From positions 1-64,000 of the forward strand of contig UQZM01000003.1 of the NCBI GenBank assembly GCA_900545615.1: a DNA stretch of 64,000 bases, read 5' to 3'. Of this stretch, positions 33,547 through 41,392 are shown one piece after another (position 1 is the first letter of the stretch; each line of letters starts with the position of its first letter). The DNA comes from an uncultured Collinsella sp. Its GTDB lineage: Bacteria; Actinomycetota; Coriobacteriia; Coriobacteriales; Coriobacteriaceae. Made by a program: the position numbers and the translations under genes. The notes beneath the pieces were generated by a model. The model was not told the origin of the DNA and ran no database searches. It saw only the letters and a program-made list of their open reading frames with translations.

Positions 33547-33598
33547 AAACCTGCCAAAAAGGGACAGGTTTATTTTGGCGGGTTTTATCTGGGCAAAC
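33547..33598 (-). repeat. Repeat family D, copy 3
   Basis: On the minus strand it reads TTTGCCCAGATAAAACC, then CGCCAAAATAAACCTGTCCC and TTTTTGGCAGG, closely matching copies 1 and 2. As in copy 1, its 3' end lies directly before a gene's ribosome binding site. Confidence 0.7.
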
Positions 33599-33639
33599 GT
33601 CGAAGCCGCCACAAAGGCGCCCTGTGTGGCGGCTTCGAC
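33599..33639 (-). terminator. Terminator hairpin after hicB
   Basis: GTCGAAGCCGCCACA pairs with TGTGGCGGCTTCGAC around AAGGCGCCC. On the minus strand GTTTGCCC follows. Its loop AAAGGCGCCCTG resembles the family E hairpins. Confidence 0.6.
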
Positions 33640-33651
33640 TCGACGTTGGCT

Positions 33652-33981
33652 TCACAGCGCCGCAGCGATCGCTTCAGTCACAAACTTATTGAGTGACTCA
33701 CCCTTCTTTGCCGCTGCCAGCGCTGCTTGCTTGTGGAGCTCAGAGCCCGTTCTTACGTTGAACGAGCCCTTAAAAGCCCGCTCGGGTTCCTTGCCCTTCT
33801 CGGCGCAAAACTCAAGGTAATCGTCGACGGCGTCGTGGAAGCATTGCTCCACTTCTTCAGCCGTGGAGCCTTCAAATACGATTGCGTCCCTAATGCCGGC
33901 GACCATACCTGTTAGCACATGCTGTTCGGCATTGAACTCGACCGGGGCGAAATAACCTTTGTATGCCAAAACGTTACTCAT
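33652..33981 (-). CDS. hicB: HicB-family antitoxin
   Basis: The 109-residue protein has an N-terminal HicB partial RNase-H-like fold (YKGYFAPVEFNAEQHVLTG, GIRDAIVFEGSTAEEVEQCF). A C-terminal ribbon-helix-helix DNA-binding part follows (FNVRTGSELHKQAALAAAKK). GGAGG lies just before the ATG at 33981 inside the end of hicA, so the genes overlap by 8 nt and are translationally coupled. It should neutralise HicA and repress the operon. Confidence 0.9.
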   Translation of the reverse strand: MSNVLAYKGYFAPVEFNAEQHVLTGMVAGIRDAIVFEGSTAEEVEQCFHDAVDDYLEFCAEKGKEPERAFKGSFNVRTGSELHKQAALAAAKKGESLNKFVTEAIAAAL

Positions 33982-34237
33982 GACTACCTCCGACATCTTG
34001 CAGAAAGCGAACGATGTTTCGAATGGTCCCCGCTGTCAATTCGTCAGATGGATGAGGCGCGTGCATTACGAACATCCTGCCATCTGATGGCCTGTAGAAG
34101 CGAACGCGCGATCCGGATGTCTTGCCTTTGCTGTCCATTTCAAAGCCATATGAAGCCATGACTTTTAAAAAATCCGCATACCGATAAGTTGAAGGGCAGC
34201 TAAACAGCTGGGCGATGAGTTTATCGGATCGAGTCAT
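33974..34237 (-). CDS. hicA: HicA-family toxin
   Basis: The 87-residue protein matches the HicA mRNA-interferase fold, with a double-stranded-RNA-binding-like architecture and a ...HAPHPSDELTAGTIRNIV end. The usual catalytic Gly-Ser-His is Gly42-Ser43-Arg44 here (TSGSRVRFYRP), a variant seen in one HicA subgroup. It is placed before its antitoxin, the normal order for hicAB. The palindrome just upstream is the likely operator. Confidence 0.85.
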   Translation of the reverse strand: MTRSDKLIAQLFSCPSTYRYADFLKVMASYGFEMDSKGKTSGSRVRFYRPSDGRMFVMHAPHPSDELTAGTIRNIVRFLQDVGGSHE

Positions 34238-34251
34238 TCCGCCTCACATTC

Positions 34252-34272
34252 TGCAACTATATTCTAGTTGCA
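34252..34272 (-). promoter_or_regulatory. Palindromic operator/promoter of hicAB
   Basis: TGCAACT and AGTTGCA are perfect 7-bp arms around ATATTCT. On the minus strand the centre gives a TAGAAT -10-like hexamer 15 nt before hicA. This is the expected site for HicB autorepression. Confidence 0.6.
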
Positions 34273-34334
34273 ATTTCAGTTCGATGCAAGCACCTCTACT
34301 ATAGAACATGTGTGCGTATAGAACAAGTGTTCGA

Positions 34335-34377
34335 ACTACCACGAAGGGCGCCTGTGAACTGCGCCCTTCGTGGTAGT
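34335..34377. repeat. 17-bp perfect hairpin between hicA and the M16C gene
   Basis: ACTACCACGAAGGGCGC pairs exactly with GCGCCCTTCGTGGTAGT around a 9-nt loop. It could end the minus-strand protease transcript, but the U-run is on the + side. It resembles family E. Two ATAGAAC motifs (34301, 34318) lie just left of it. Confidence 0.6.
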
Positions 34378-34392
34378 TTTGCTTGCCGTGCC

Positions 34393-37300
34393 TTAGCCCA
34401 GCAGGTCGATGACGTTGAAGCCGGCGTTGCTCTTGGCGATGACGTCGCGGCCGCCAAAGACGCAGGTGGGTGACTCGGCTGCGATGCGCGTTACGTCGGC
34501 GCCGAGCGAGCGAAGCTCACCGGGCGTGGCGGCGAGCATCTGGGCGCGGCGCTCCTCGCGCGCATGCGGATCGAGCCCGGCCAGGTAGGTCGTGTTGCGG
34601 CGCTTGGTGAGCGCGTACGGCTTCACCGGCGCGTCCATGCCGCTCACGCAGCTCACGATAAAGCCCTCAAAGGCGGCCTCGTCGGGATCAAAGCTGCCGA
34701 GCCATTCGCCCGCGCGCGCCACGCGCTCAATCGAGGGATCGATTGCCGGGTCGCGGTAGGTGTAGAACGCCGTCTGACGCTCGCCTGCCGCGCGGAATCC
34801 GCAGCCGTACGCACCGCCCTTCACGCGGATCTCGTTCCACAGATAGTCGTAGGAGAGCGCGTTGGCGGCAACCGCCCAGGCGCCTGTCACGTCAATGCCC
34901 AGGCGACGCGGGTCGCACGCGCTTGCCGCAAAGCAGATGTCGCTGGGGATGACAAAAGCCTCGTGGCGGTCGCACGGCGTCGGCACCACGAGCGCATCGC
35001 GGCCGGCATCGGCGCCGTCGCCAGCGTCCAGCCCCAGGTCGCCCGCGGCATTCCAGTATGCGTTAAAGTCCTCGTCGCTGCCGGTAAAGCTTGCCATGCA
35101 GCCATCGGCCACAAAGATGCGCTCCGCCAGTTCGGCAAGCTTGGTACGCAGCCCGTCCACGCGCTCGTCAAAGTGGTCGAGCAGATCGCGCAGGAACAGG
35201 TAGAAGTCTACGCCCGAAAGCTGCTCACGCACCACGGCCGAAGGCGAGCTGTAGCTCATCGCGCGACCGAGCGCCGCCGAGTGGCCGTTGTTGATAAAGC
35301 CCTGCTCAAGCCCAATGCGAATCTGCGTGAGCACATTGCGCACGCGGTCGGCATCGGCATCGAGCAAAAGCGTGCTCGACCACACCTCGCGCGGCAGGCT
35401 CGCCAGCGCATCGATCTTCTCGGACAGGGCTCCGGCGCTCACCAGCAGATAGGGGCGCACGCCGTCCACGTCGGGCTGGGTCATGACCTCGGTCGTAAAG
35501 CTCAAAAAGCCCAGCTTGCCGGCGAGCAAGTTGTCGAGTTCCTCGGCCGAATGCTCGCGCGTGGGCAGCTGTTTGAGCAGGCGGCAGAGCAGCGTTACAT
35601 AAGGCAGGTCCTCAAACGCGACGCAGCTCAGGTCGAAATACTGCATGGCGTAGGCCAAACGGTTGGTGGGAATGTCGTGGCGCAGACTGGGGATGGGTGC
35701 GGTGGTGTCCACGACCAGTGGCGGCTCAGGGCGCGCCTCGCCAATGTCGGACACGCGCAGGCGCGGCAGCGTGGCCTTGGCCTCGGGCGTGTCTTCCGCC
35801 TCCTGCGCGGCACGCAGCGCGGCCGTGCGCTCGACCACGTCGGCCAGCTCGGCATCGGTCATGGCGTCGCGCTTGGCTGTCAGCTTGGCGGCCTCGGCAC
35901 CCTCCGAACCCTCGGCGGCGTCCACCGGCACCAGCTCGACCAGCGCCATATGGTCGTTTTCCAGCACCAGCTCGCGCAGCAGGTCCTCAAAGTAACTGCT
36001 GTCCAGCTCGCCACGCAGCTCTTCGTACACCGGGCCGTACTTGAGCGCCAGCGTCGCGGCGTCGTCATCGTAGAGCCAGGTGCTCAGCGCGTCGCACGCA
36101 ATGGCCACGCCGTCGGCGATACCGTAGTCGCGCTGGCGCAGGTCGTATTCGTTGCTGCTGATGATAGCTTCCAGGCGCTCGCGCGGAACGCCGTGCTCGC
36201 ACAGGTCGCGGCAGGCGTCCTGGAACACACGACGCAGCTCGCGCGCCACGCCGGGCTGCGCGTTTTGCAGCATGATGAGCTCGTAGGGCTGCAGGCTCTC
36301 GGCCGCGGTGTAGCTCACCACGTTGCCGCCCAGACCGGCGGCCAGAATGGCCCTCTTAACCGGCGCTTCGTTGGAGCCCAGCAGCGCCTCGAACAGGATA
36401 TCCGCGGCGATCGTGCGCTTGCGGTCGAGCGCGCTGCCCAGCACAAGGCCCAGGCCCACCAGGGCGTTCTCGGGCGTGGTGGCCATCTCGACGCGTTTAT
36501 ACTCGCAGGTCACGGGCGCCTGCACGCCCAGCGGATTGGGTGCCAGCGTGGACGGGTCCTCGCCGGCGGCGACGGCTGCGTCCATACGGCGGCTCGCAGC
36601 GCTCGGCTGCGACAGGTAGCGCTCGTCCAAAAAGGCCAGGGCGCGGTCCACGTCCAGGTCGCCGTAGAGCGTGATGTAGGAGTTTGAAGGATTGTAGTGG
36701 CGCGCGTGCGTGTCCAGGAACTGCTCGTAGGTGAGCGCGGGAATCGCGCGCGGGTCGCCGCCGCTCTCGTGCGCATAGGCTGTGTCGGGATAGAGCGCGG
36801 CGTTGACGGCGTCGTCAAGCACGCTCATGGGGTCGGACAGCGCGCCCTTCATCTCGTTGAACACCACGCCGTTATAGCGCAGCGTGCCCTCACGCAGGCT
36901 CGCGGAGCTGCCGTCGCCCTCGCCCTCGGCGCCCTCCGGCAGGTCCAGCTCGTAGTGCCAACCCTCCTGCTCAAAAATGGTGGGCTTGGTATAGATGGCC
37001 GGGTTGAACACCGCGTCCAGGTACACGTCCATCAGGTTGTACAGATCCTGCTCGTTGGTGGTGGCAACGGGGTAGATAGTCTTGTCGGGGTAGGTCATGG
37101 CGTTGAGGAACGTCTGCATGGAGCTCTTGATCAGGTCCACGAACGGCTCCTTGACGGGAAACTTGGCCGATCCGCACAGCACCGAGTGCTCAAGAATATG
37201 GAACACGCCGGTGGAATCGGCCGGCGGCGTCTTAAAGCCAATGGCGAAGGCCTTGTTCTCGTCGTCGCACGCCAGGTACAGTAGGCGAGCGCCCGAGGCG

Positions 37301-37437
37301 GTGTGGCGCAGCACGTAGGCGTCCGAGTCGAGCTCGGGCACGGTCTCGCAGCGCTCGACGGCAAAGCCATGGCAGGTGGTGCCGGGCACCAGCAGCGCGG
37401 CAGCAGCGGCGCGCAGGTCGGTTGAGGTGGTGGGCAT
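34393..37437 (-). CDS. M16C-family zinc metalloprotease (presequence-protease-like)
   Basis: The 1014-residue protein has the inverted zinc motif H80-x-x-E83-H84 (FHILEHSVLCGS) near the N-terminus, typical of M16 peptidases. Its length and four-domain layout match the PreP/insulinase C-subfamily, and NDHMALVELVP in the middle is characteristic. Such enzymes degrade short peptides inside a closed chamber. No signal peptide is seen, so it should be cytoplasmic. AAAGGAG precedes the ATG at 37437; the 69 codons upstream lack a ribosome binding site and family similarity. Confidence 0.92.
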   Translation of the reverse strand: MPTTSTDLRAAAAALLVPGTTCHGFAVERCETVPELDSDAYVLRHTASGARLLYLACDDENKAFAIGFKTPPADSTGVFHILEHSVLCGSAKFPVKEPFVDLIKSSMQTFLNAMTYPDKTIYPVATTNEQDLYNLMDVYLDAVFNPAIYTKPTIFEQEGWHYELDLPEGAEGEGDGSSASLREGTLRYNGVVFNEMKGALSDPMSVLDDAVNAALYPDTAYAHESGGDPRAIPALTYEQFLDTHARHYNPSNSYITLYGDLDVDRALAFLDERYLSQPSAASRRMDAAVAAGEDPSTLAPNPLGVQAPVTCEYKRVEMATTPENALVGLGLVLGSALDRKRTIAADILFEALLGSNEAPVKRAILAAGLGGNVVSYTAAESLQPYELIMLQNAQPGVARELRRVFQDACRDLCEHGVPRERLEAIISSNEYDLRQRDYGIADGVAIACDALSTWLYDDDAATLALKYGPVYEELRGELDSSYFEDLLRELVLENDHMALVELVPVDAAEGSEGAEAAKLTAKRDAMTDAELADVVERTAALRAAQEAEDTPEAKATLPRLRVSDIGEARPEPPLVVDTTAPIPSLRHDIPTNRLAYAMQYFDLSCVAFEDLPYVTLLCRLLKQLPTREHSAEELDNLLAGKLGFLSFTTEVMTQPDVDGVRPYLLVSAGALSEKIDALASLPREVWSSTLLLDADADRVRNVLTQIRIGLEQGFINNGHSAALGRAMSYSSPSAVVREQLSGVDFYLFLRDLLDHFDERVDGLRTKLAELAERIFVADGCMASFTGSDEDFNAYWNAAGDLGLDAGDGADAGRDALVVPTPCDRHEAFVIPSDICFAASACDPRRLGIDVTGAWAVAANALSYDYLWNEIRVKGGAYGCGFRAAGERQTAFYTYRDPAIDPSIERVARAGEWLGSFDPDEAAFEGFIVSCVSGMDAPVKPYALTKRRNTTYLAGLDPHAREERRAQMLAATPGELRSLGADVTRIAAESPTCVFGGRDVIAKSNAGFNVIDLLG

Positions 37438-37601
37438 ATGCAGTCTCCTTTGACGCCCCAGCGGGGGCGAATCGAGTCGAATCCTCGAGAGTATACCCAT
37501 ATGGGGCCGCGGCTCTGCGGCGAACTGAAGACGATGCCAGCGGATTGGGCAAAGGCCCCGCGTGCCCGCCGCACGAGCGTGGAAACTTGGACGCCTATCG
37601 A

Positions 37602-37697
37602 ATGAGAGTGGATTTTCGGACGGAATCAGCCTCAAAACGCCCAAAAGCCGTCCAAATATCCACCCTCATTTCCCGACCGTCCAAAATCCACGTTCAT
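37602..37697. repeat. Three related 22-nt motifs forming a hairpin
   Basis: ATGAGAGTGGATTTTCGGAC (from 37602) pairs with 37648-37669. A second inverted copy (GACCGTCCAAAATCCACG, from 37675) follows. It lies between the M16C start and the operator modules, and nothing coding is seen here. Confidence 0.5.
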
Positions 37698-37710
37698 CCG
37701 CCGCCCGCAC

Positions 37711-37784
37711 ATCTCTCATCTCTCATTCGTCACGAATACGAGAGATAACAGAAAGACGAGAGATAAATATGAGAGATAGCTGAG
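37711..37784. promoter_or_regulatory. Operator module, left copy
   Basis: Two abutting ATCTCTC (37711, 37718) are followed by GAGAGAT at 37740, 37758 and 37771, i.e. spacings of 18 and 13. It is 64/74 identical to the right copy at 37875, with the same order and spacing. Confidence 0.75.
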
Positions 37785-37806
37785 CAGCAAAGAGACAAGC
37801 AATCAT

Positions 37807-37853
37807 GGTATTGTCTCAATACCGATTGTCTACCAGCAAAAACATGTTTAAAT
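37807..37853 (+). promoter_or_regulatory. Palindrome and candidate promoter between the operator modules
   Basis: GGTATTG-TCT-CAATACC (37807-37823) is a perfect palindrome. TTGTCT (37826-37831) and TTAAAT (37848-37853), 16 nt apart, fit a promoter for the AlbA_2 gene. The 5' leader would be about 145 nt and include the right operator module. Confidence 0.45.
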
Positions 37854-37874
37854 GAAACAGATGGCAGACATCTT

Positions 37875-37948
37875 ATCTCTCATCTCTCACTCATCTCTAA
37901 TATGAGAGATAACAGATAGATGAGAGATAATTACGAGAGATAACTGAG
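37875..37948. promoter_or_regulatory. Operator module, right copy
   Basis: Two abutting ATCTCTC (37875, 37882) are followed by GAGAGAT at 37904, 37922 and 37935, again spaced 18 and 13. Two degenerate copies (GAGAGAC 37946, GAGAGAA 37953) extend it towards the gene. Confidence 0.75.
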
Positions 37949-38004
37949 AGACGAGAGAAATCCATCCGTGGTACACCCGCAGGACCGAGCGAAAGGACGT
38001 GCAG

Positions 38005-39471
38005 ATGAACGAAAACGAACTGACCGGTCTGCTCGAGTCTTTAAGGCGCATGGGCTCGGACGATCTTAACGTCGAGGTCAAGGAGAGCGCCACGACGCTT
38101 TCCCGCGACGTATGGGAAACGGTCAGCGCTTTCGCAAACACCGCCGGCGGCATCATCGTACTCGGAGTGAGCGAGCGCGCGGGTTTTGTCCCAGTTGCAA
38201 ACTTTGAGACCGAGAAAGTGCTCAACCAATTCGTGGCGGGCATGGGCGATGCCGGCGGTCGCGGAAAGCTGGCCAATCCGCCCAAATACACCATTGAGCG
38301 CGTGGAGCTCCAGGGCACCGTGGTTCTGGTCATCACGATTGAGGAGCTCGACCCGTCGAGCAAGCCTTGCTATGTCATAGAGCGGGGCGCTCAAGGTGGC
38401 AGCTACAAACGCATCGACGACAAAGACGTGCCGCTTTCGTCGACCGAGGTCCTGTCCTTGTCGTCATACGAGCAGACGAGCCTCAGCGATCGCGATGCGG
38501 TGCCTGGTGCAGGCGTGGACAATCTTGACGATGCCCTGGTCGACCGTACGATAGATCGGGCTTTCTCGTTGACGCCCCGGGCAATGCGCGGCGCGCCGGA
38601 CAAACAAACGAAGCTGGAGCGCCTAAATATCCTTGATTCCCAGGGCAATGTTACCAAGGCTGGACTCCTAGTTGTGGGCACCTACCCTCAGCAGTTCTAT
38701 CCCAAGCTCTTCATTGACGTGGCTGTCCATGCGGGAACTCAGAAGGGCATGGCGGGGTCGCTGAGGTTCATGGACCGCACAATCTGTGAGGGCACGTTGG
38801 GCGAGATGATCTCGGATGCTGTCGCGGCCGTCGCCAAGAATTTGCGGCGAACCTCGACCGTCCAAGGCGTCTCGCGTGTCGACTCGCTGGAGATTCCCGA
38901 GGAGGTTCTGCGCGAGGCAATCGCCAACGCCGTAATCCATCGAGAATACGGGGATCGGTTCTGTGGACAATCGATTGCCGTCGACGTCTTTGACGATCGT
39001 GTCGAGGTGACGAATCCTGGCGGCCTTTACGGGGGAAAGACTCGCGAGAACTTGTTTGACGGCAGCTCCCGATGCCGTAACGCGACGCTCGTGAAACTCA
39101 TGTCGATTGTCCCGCTGCCGGATGGCGCAGGTTCGCCGGCTGAGGGCAATGGCTCGGGCATCCCGATGATGATCGATGCCATGCGCGCGCATGGTCTGGC
39201 CGAGCCCCTGTTCTGCCCGGGGTTCGATCGGTTCAAGGTCGTACTTTACCGTTCAAAGATCGAGCCGGTCGATCATGGCGGGGGCTTAATTGTGACAGCA
39301 CTCAAACACTACGGCGAGCTGGGGACGCGTGAGCTGGCAGAACGCACGGGGCTTACGATTTCCCAGGTTAGGTCGCGCGTCAACGCGCTCATTGCTCAAG
39401 GCGAGCTTGAGCCCACGGCGCCGGCGACGAGCCGCAACCGCAAGTATCGACTGTCAGAGCGCGTGGAATAA
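38005..39471 (+). CDS. AlbA_2 (Schlafen-like) DNA-binding / ATP-binding regulator
   Basis: The 488-residue protein has an N-terminal AlbA_2 domain (about residues 8-125: VEVKESATTLSRDVWETVSA, FANTAGGIIVLGVSE, GGSYKRID). A GHKL-type ATPase segment follows (EEVLREAIANAVIHREY, VEVTNPGGLYGG, GNGSGIPMM) and then a C-terminal winged helix (LGTRELAERTGLTISQVR). Such proteins are putative transcriptional regulators; their signals are unknown. GAAAGGA selects the ATG at 38005. The long repeat-filled upstream region is unusual and suggests multi-site autoregulation. Confidence 0.85.
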   Translation: MNENELTGLLESLRRMGSDDLNVEVKESATTLSRDVWETVSAFANTAGGIIVLGVSERAGFVPVANFETEKVLNQFVAGMGDAGGRGKLANPPKYTIERVELQGTVVLVITIEELDPSSKPCYVIERGAQGGSYKRIDDKDVPLSSTEVLSLSSYEQTSLSDRDAVPGAGVDNLDDALVDRTIDRAFSLTPRAMRGAPDKQTKLERLNILDSQGNVTKAGLLVVGTYPQQFYPKLFIDVAVHAGTQKGMAGSLRFMDRTICEGTLGEMISDAVAAVAKNLRRTSTVQGVSRVDSLEIPEEVLREAIANAVIHREYGDRFCGQSIAVDVFDDRVEVTNPGGLYGGKTRENLFDGSSRCRNATLVKLMSIVPLPDGAGSPAEGNGSGIPMMIDAMRAHGLAEPLFCPGFDRFKVVLYRSKIEPVDHGGGLIVTALKHYGELGTRELAERTGLTISQVRSRVNALIAQGELEPTAPATSRNRKYRLSERVE

Positions 39472-39571
39472 ATGCGTTAGTGGACGAGGCGACCCAATAA
39501 TCGACCCTCGATTGGCGCCCACTAAGGCAAAGCGGTTGTTGCCCAGTCGACAGTGATGCTAAAGACTCGGC

Positions 39572-40063
39572 TTACGCCGGCATGGCCCCAAACCCGTCCA
39601 TCAAGAACAGCCTAAGAACCAGCTTGATGACATATCCCGGTTTGACTTCAGCCGCGTCAAAGACGTGGCGCTCGGCGAGCTCGCTGCAGTATGCATAGAT
39701 GTCGCGGATAAGGTCCGCGCCCGAAAGCGTAAACATGTAGCCTGCGTCCGAAAGCGCATTGGGCGCGGCGGGCAACTTGGCCATGTGGCAAAACGTTTGC
39801 AGGTCGGGCGCCATAACATTCTGGTAGTCGAGGTGGCCGCTGGCATCCTGTTCGGCAAGCTCCAATTGGCGCACAAAATCCAGCGCCGCTGCCAGCACAA
39901 AGCTCGGCGTAGGCGCGTTGACGTCCTGAGTGGTCGCCACAAGCCTGCCCGCCGCCTGCGTGACAAGCCAAGCGACCTCGCGCTGGCAGCGCACGGCCTT
40001 GCGCGTAACCGGCTTGATGGACGAAGAAGAAACGCTCCCCTTAGGCGGATTCGAAGCAGCCAT
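39572..40063 (-). CDS. Conserved-looking protein of unknown function
   Basis: I do not recognise this 163-residue protein. It has a basic N-terminus with NPPKGSVSSSSIKPVTRKAV, then mostly helical sequence with a few hydrophobic stretches but no clear membrane helix. Its ribosome binding site GGGAGGG lies in an 11-nt gap to the start of the divergent HNH gene, so the two genes are head to head. Confidence 0.65.
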   Translation of the reverse strand: MAASNPPKGSVSSSSIKPVTRKAVRCQREVAWLVTQAAGRLVATTQDVNAPTPSFVLAAALDFVRQLELAEQDASGHLDYQNVMAPDLQTFCHMAKLPAAPNALSDAGYMFTLSGADLIRDIYAYCSELAERHVFDAAEVKPGYVIKLVLRLFLMDGFGAMPA

Positions 40064-40074
40064 AAGACCCTCCC

Positions 40075-40947
40075 ATGAACAATCCGGCCCAACAAGCCCG
40101 GATGAAACACGTGCTACATCAGTATACAGGGAAGTGGGGCAGCGGGGTACAAACGCGCCAGCGGCAAACCGAGAGCATCAACAATGTGCCTCCGCTCTAT
40201 TTGGACGATGGTACGTGGGTCATTAAGTATTCGGTCCAAGCGCCAGGCGCCGTTGGTTCTCGAGACCAGAATTACAACCGTAAAATGCTCAACTGCATGG
40301 AATGTGGCGTTCCAGTCGGAGTCATATTTCCAACCGAGGTGGGCTACAAGGTGCTCGGCCTTGCGTTTGTTGAACGGTTCGAGCCCGAAAACGGATGGTT
40401 TGTTCTGCACGGTCCTGTTCATAAAGGCGGACCGGACCCTCGTTTTGCGCCCGACATGAGCTATCTGAAGCACATGCCCGTCGATATTGAGTTTGCCGGA
40501 CAGGGTACGACCGACGACGAAAAGGTCCGCTATGCGTTAAGGCGCGAGCGATTGGGGCAGCAATGGTTCCGCAAGCAACTCGTTGCCGCCTATGACGGCC
40601 GTTGCGCGGTGTCGGACTGCGGCGTCAGCGAAGCTCTGGAGGCTGCACATATCGAGAATTACTCGGGACCCAAATCGCAGGTTGCCAGCAACGGCATTCT
40701 GCTTCGACGCGATCTTCATTCCCTATTTGATGCTCACCTGATTTCGTTTGAGCCTGTTTGCGGCGAATATCGGCTGTGCGGATCGTACCTGCTGGATAAG
40801 ACCGGCTACGCTTCCTTTGCGGGCGCGACGCTAAGGCAGCCGAATGAGCGTCAGTGGCGACCCAATACGGTGTTTCTTGAGGCCCATCGCATTGAGTTCG
40901 ATCGCTCGGAAAAGAAGCGTGAAAAGGCGGGGCTTCTGCCGTATTAG
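40075..40947 (+). CDS. HNH endonuclease, possible modification-dependent restriction enzyme
   Basis: The 290-residue protein has a C-terminal HNH domain: DGRCAVSDCG (Cys177, Cys182), EAAHIENYSG (His192), NGILLRRDLHSLFDAHLISF (Asn206, His215). The N-terminal 150 residues (TWVIKYSVQA, GYKVLGLAFVERFEPENGWF) look like a PUA/SRA-type beta fold, which would fit a type IV restriction enzyme that reads modified bases. That is inference. The start is uncertain: neither this ATG nor that at 40102 has a good ribosome binding site. Confidence 0.8.
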   Translation: MNNPAQQARMKHVLHQYTGKWGSGVQTRQRQTESINNVPPLYLDDGTWVIKYSVQAPGAVGSRDQNYNRKMLNCMECGVPVGVIFPTEVGYKVLGLAFVERFEPENGWFVLHGPVHKGGPDPRFAPDMSYLKHMPVDIEFAGQGTTDDEKVRYALRRERLGQQWFRKQLVAAYDGRCAVSDCGVSEALEAAHIENYSGPKSQVASNGILLRRDLHSLFDAHLISFEPVCGEYRLCGSYLLDKTGYASFAGATLRQPNERQWRPNTVFLEAHRIEFDRSEKKREKAGLLPY

Positions 40948-41069
40948 CGTATTTGGCTTTGGCATTCTTTGACGATCATGTTGTTTGATCGGATCGCGTG
41001 GCGATGCAATCTCGCGCACGCCCGCCGGTGCATGCTCTTCCTGTTTTGTATAGCGAGAGGGGAGCGTGT

Positions 41070-41354
41070 ATGAGCTGGCGAGGCGATATTGCGATGGGGA
41101 AGTACGGAAAACTGCCGTGTGCCCTTATAGACAACAATATGTTTCCGAGCGTAGAGGTTGATTGCGGGTCGTTTGTCGTCACCTGCCCTTGCTGCGGCTC
41201 GCAAATACCGTGTCTCGACATTCGGTTCATCGATGCGCGCGACAGACTCAGCGACGAAGTGAGAAAACGGACAGGCGTTCATATGCCGGTGTATCCGGAG
41301 AAATGCCCTGTTTGTGGCCTCGATATCGTGTACGACGCCGGCGACGAGGGATAG
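41070..41354 (+). CDS. Small zinc-ribbon protein of unknown function
   Basis: The 94-residue protein has two CxxC knuckles (Cys39-Cys42 in TCPCCGSQ and Cys79-Cys82 in KCPVCGLD), giving a likely zinc ribbon. Otherwise it is unrecognised. GAGAGGGGAGC precedes the ATG. It may be co-transcribed with the HNH gene 122 nt upstream. Confidence 0.65.
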   Translation: MSWRGDIAMGKYGKLPCALIDNNMFPSVEVDCGSFVVTCPCCGSQIPCLDIRFIDARDRLSDEVRKRTGVHMPVYPEKCPVCGLDIVYDAGDEG

Positions 41355-41392
41355 GTGATGCGGAGGAGCTGGCTGTGAAGGCTTCTCCGTCT

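Noticed and set aside
34301..34324. ATAGAAC pair between hicA and the M16C gene as a gntR3 operator
   Set aside because: The two heptamers are 17 bp apart rather than 10, and neither neighbouring gene relates to sugar-amine use.
37711..37959. CRISPR-like array of GAGAGAT repeats
   Set aside because: The repeats are only 7 bp, occur in both orientations, have irregular short spacing and no cas genes are near. They fit operators better.
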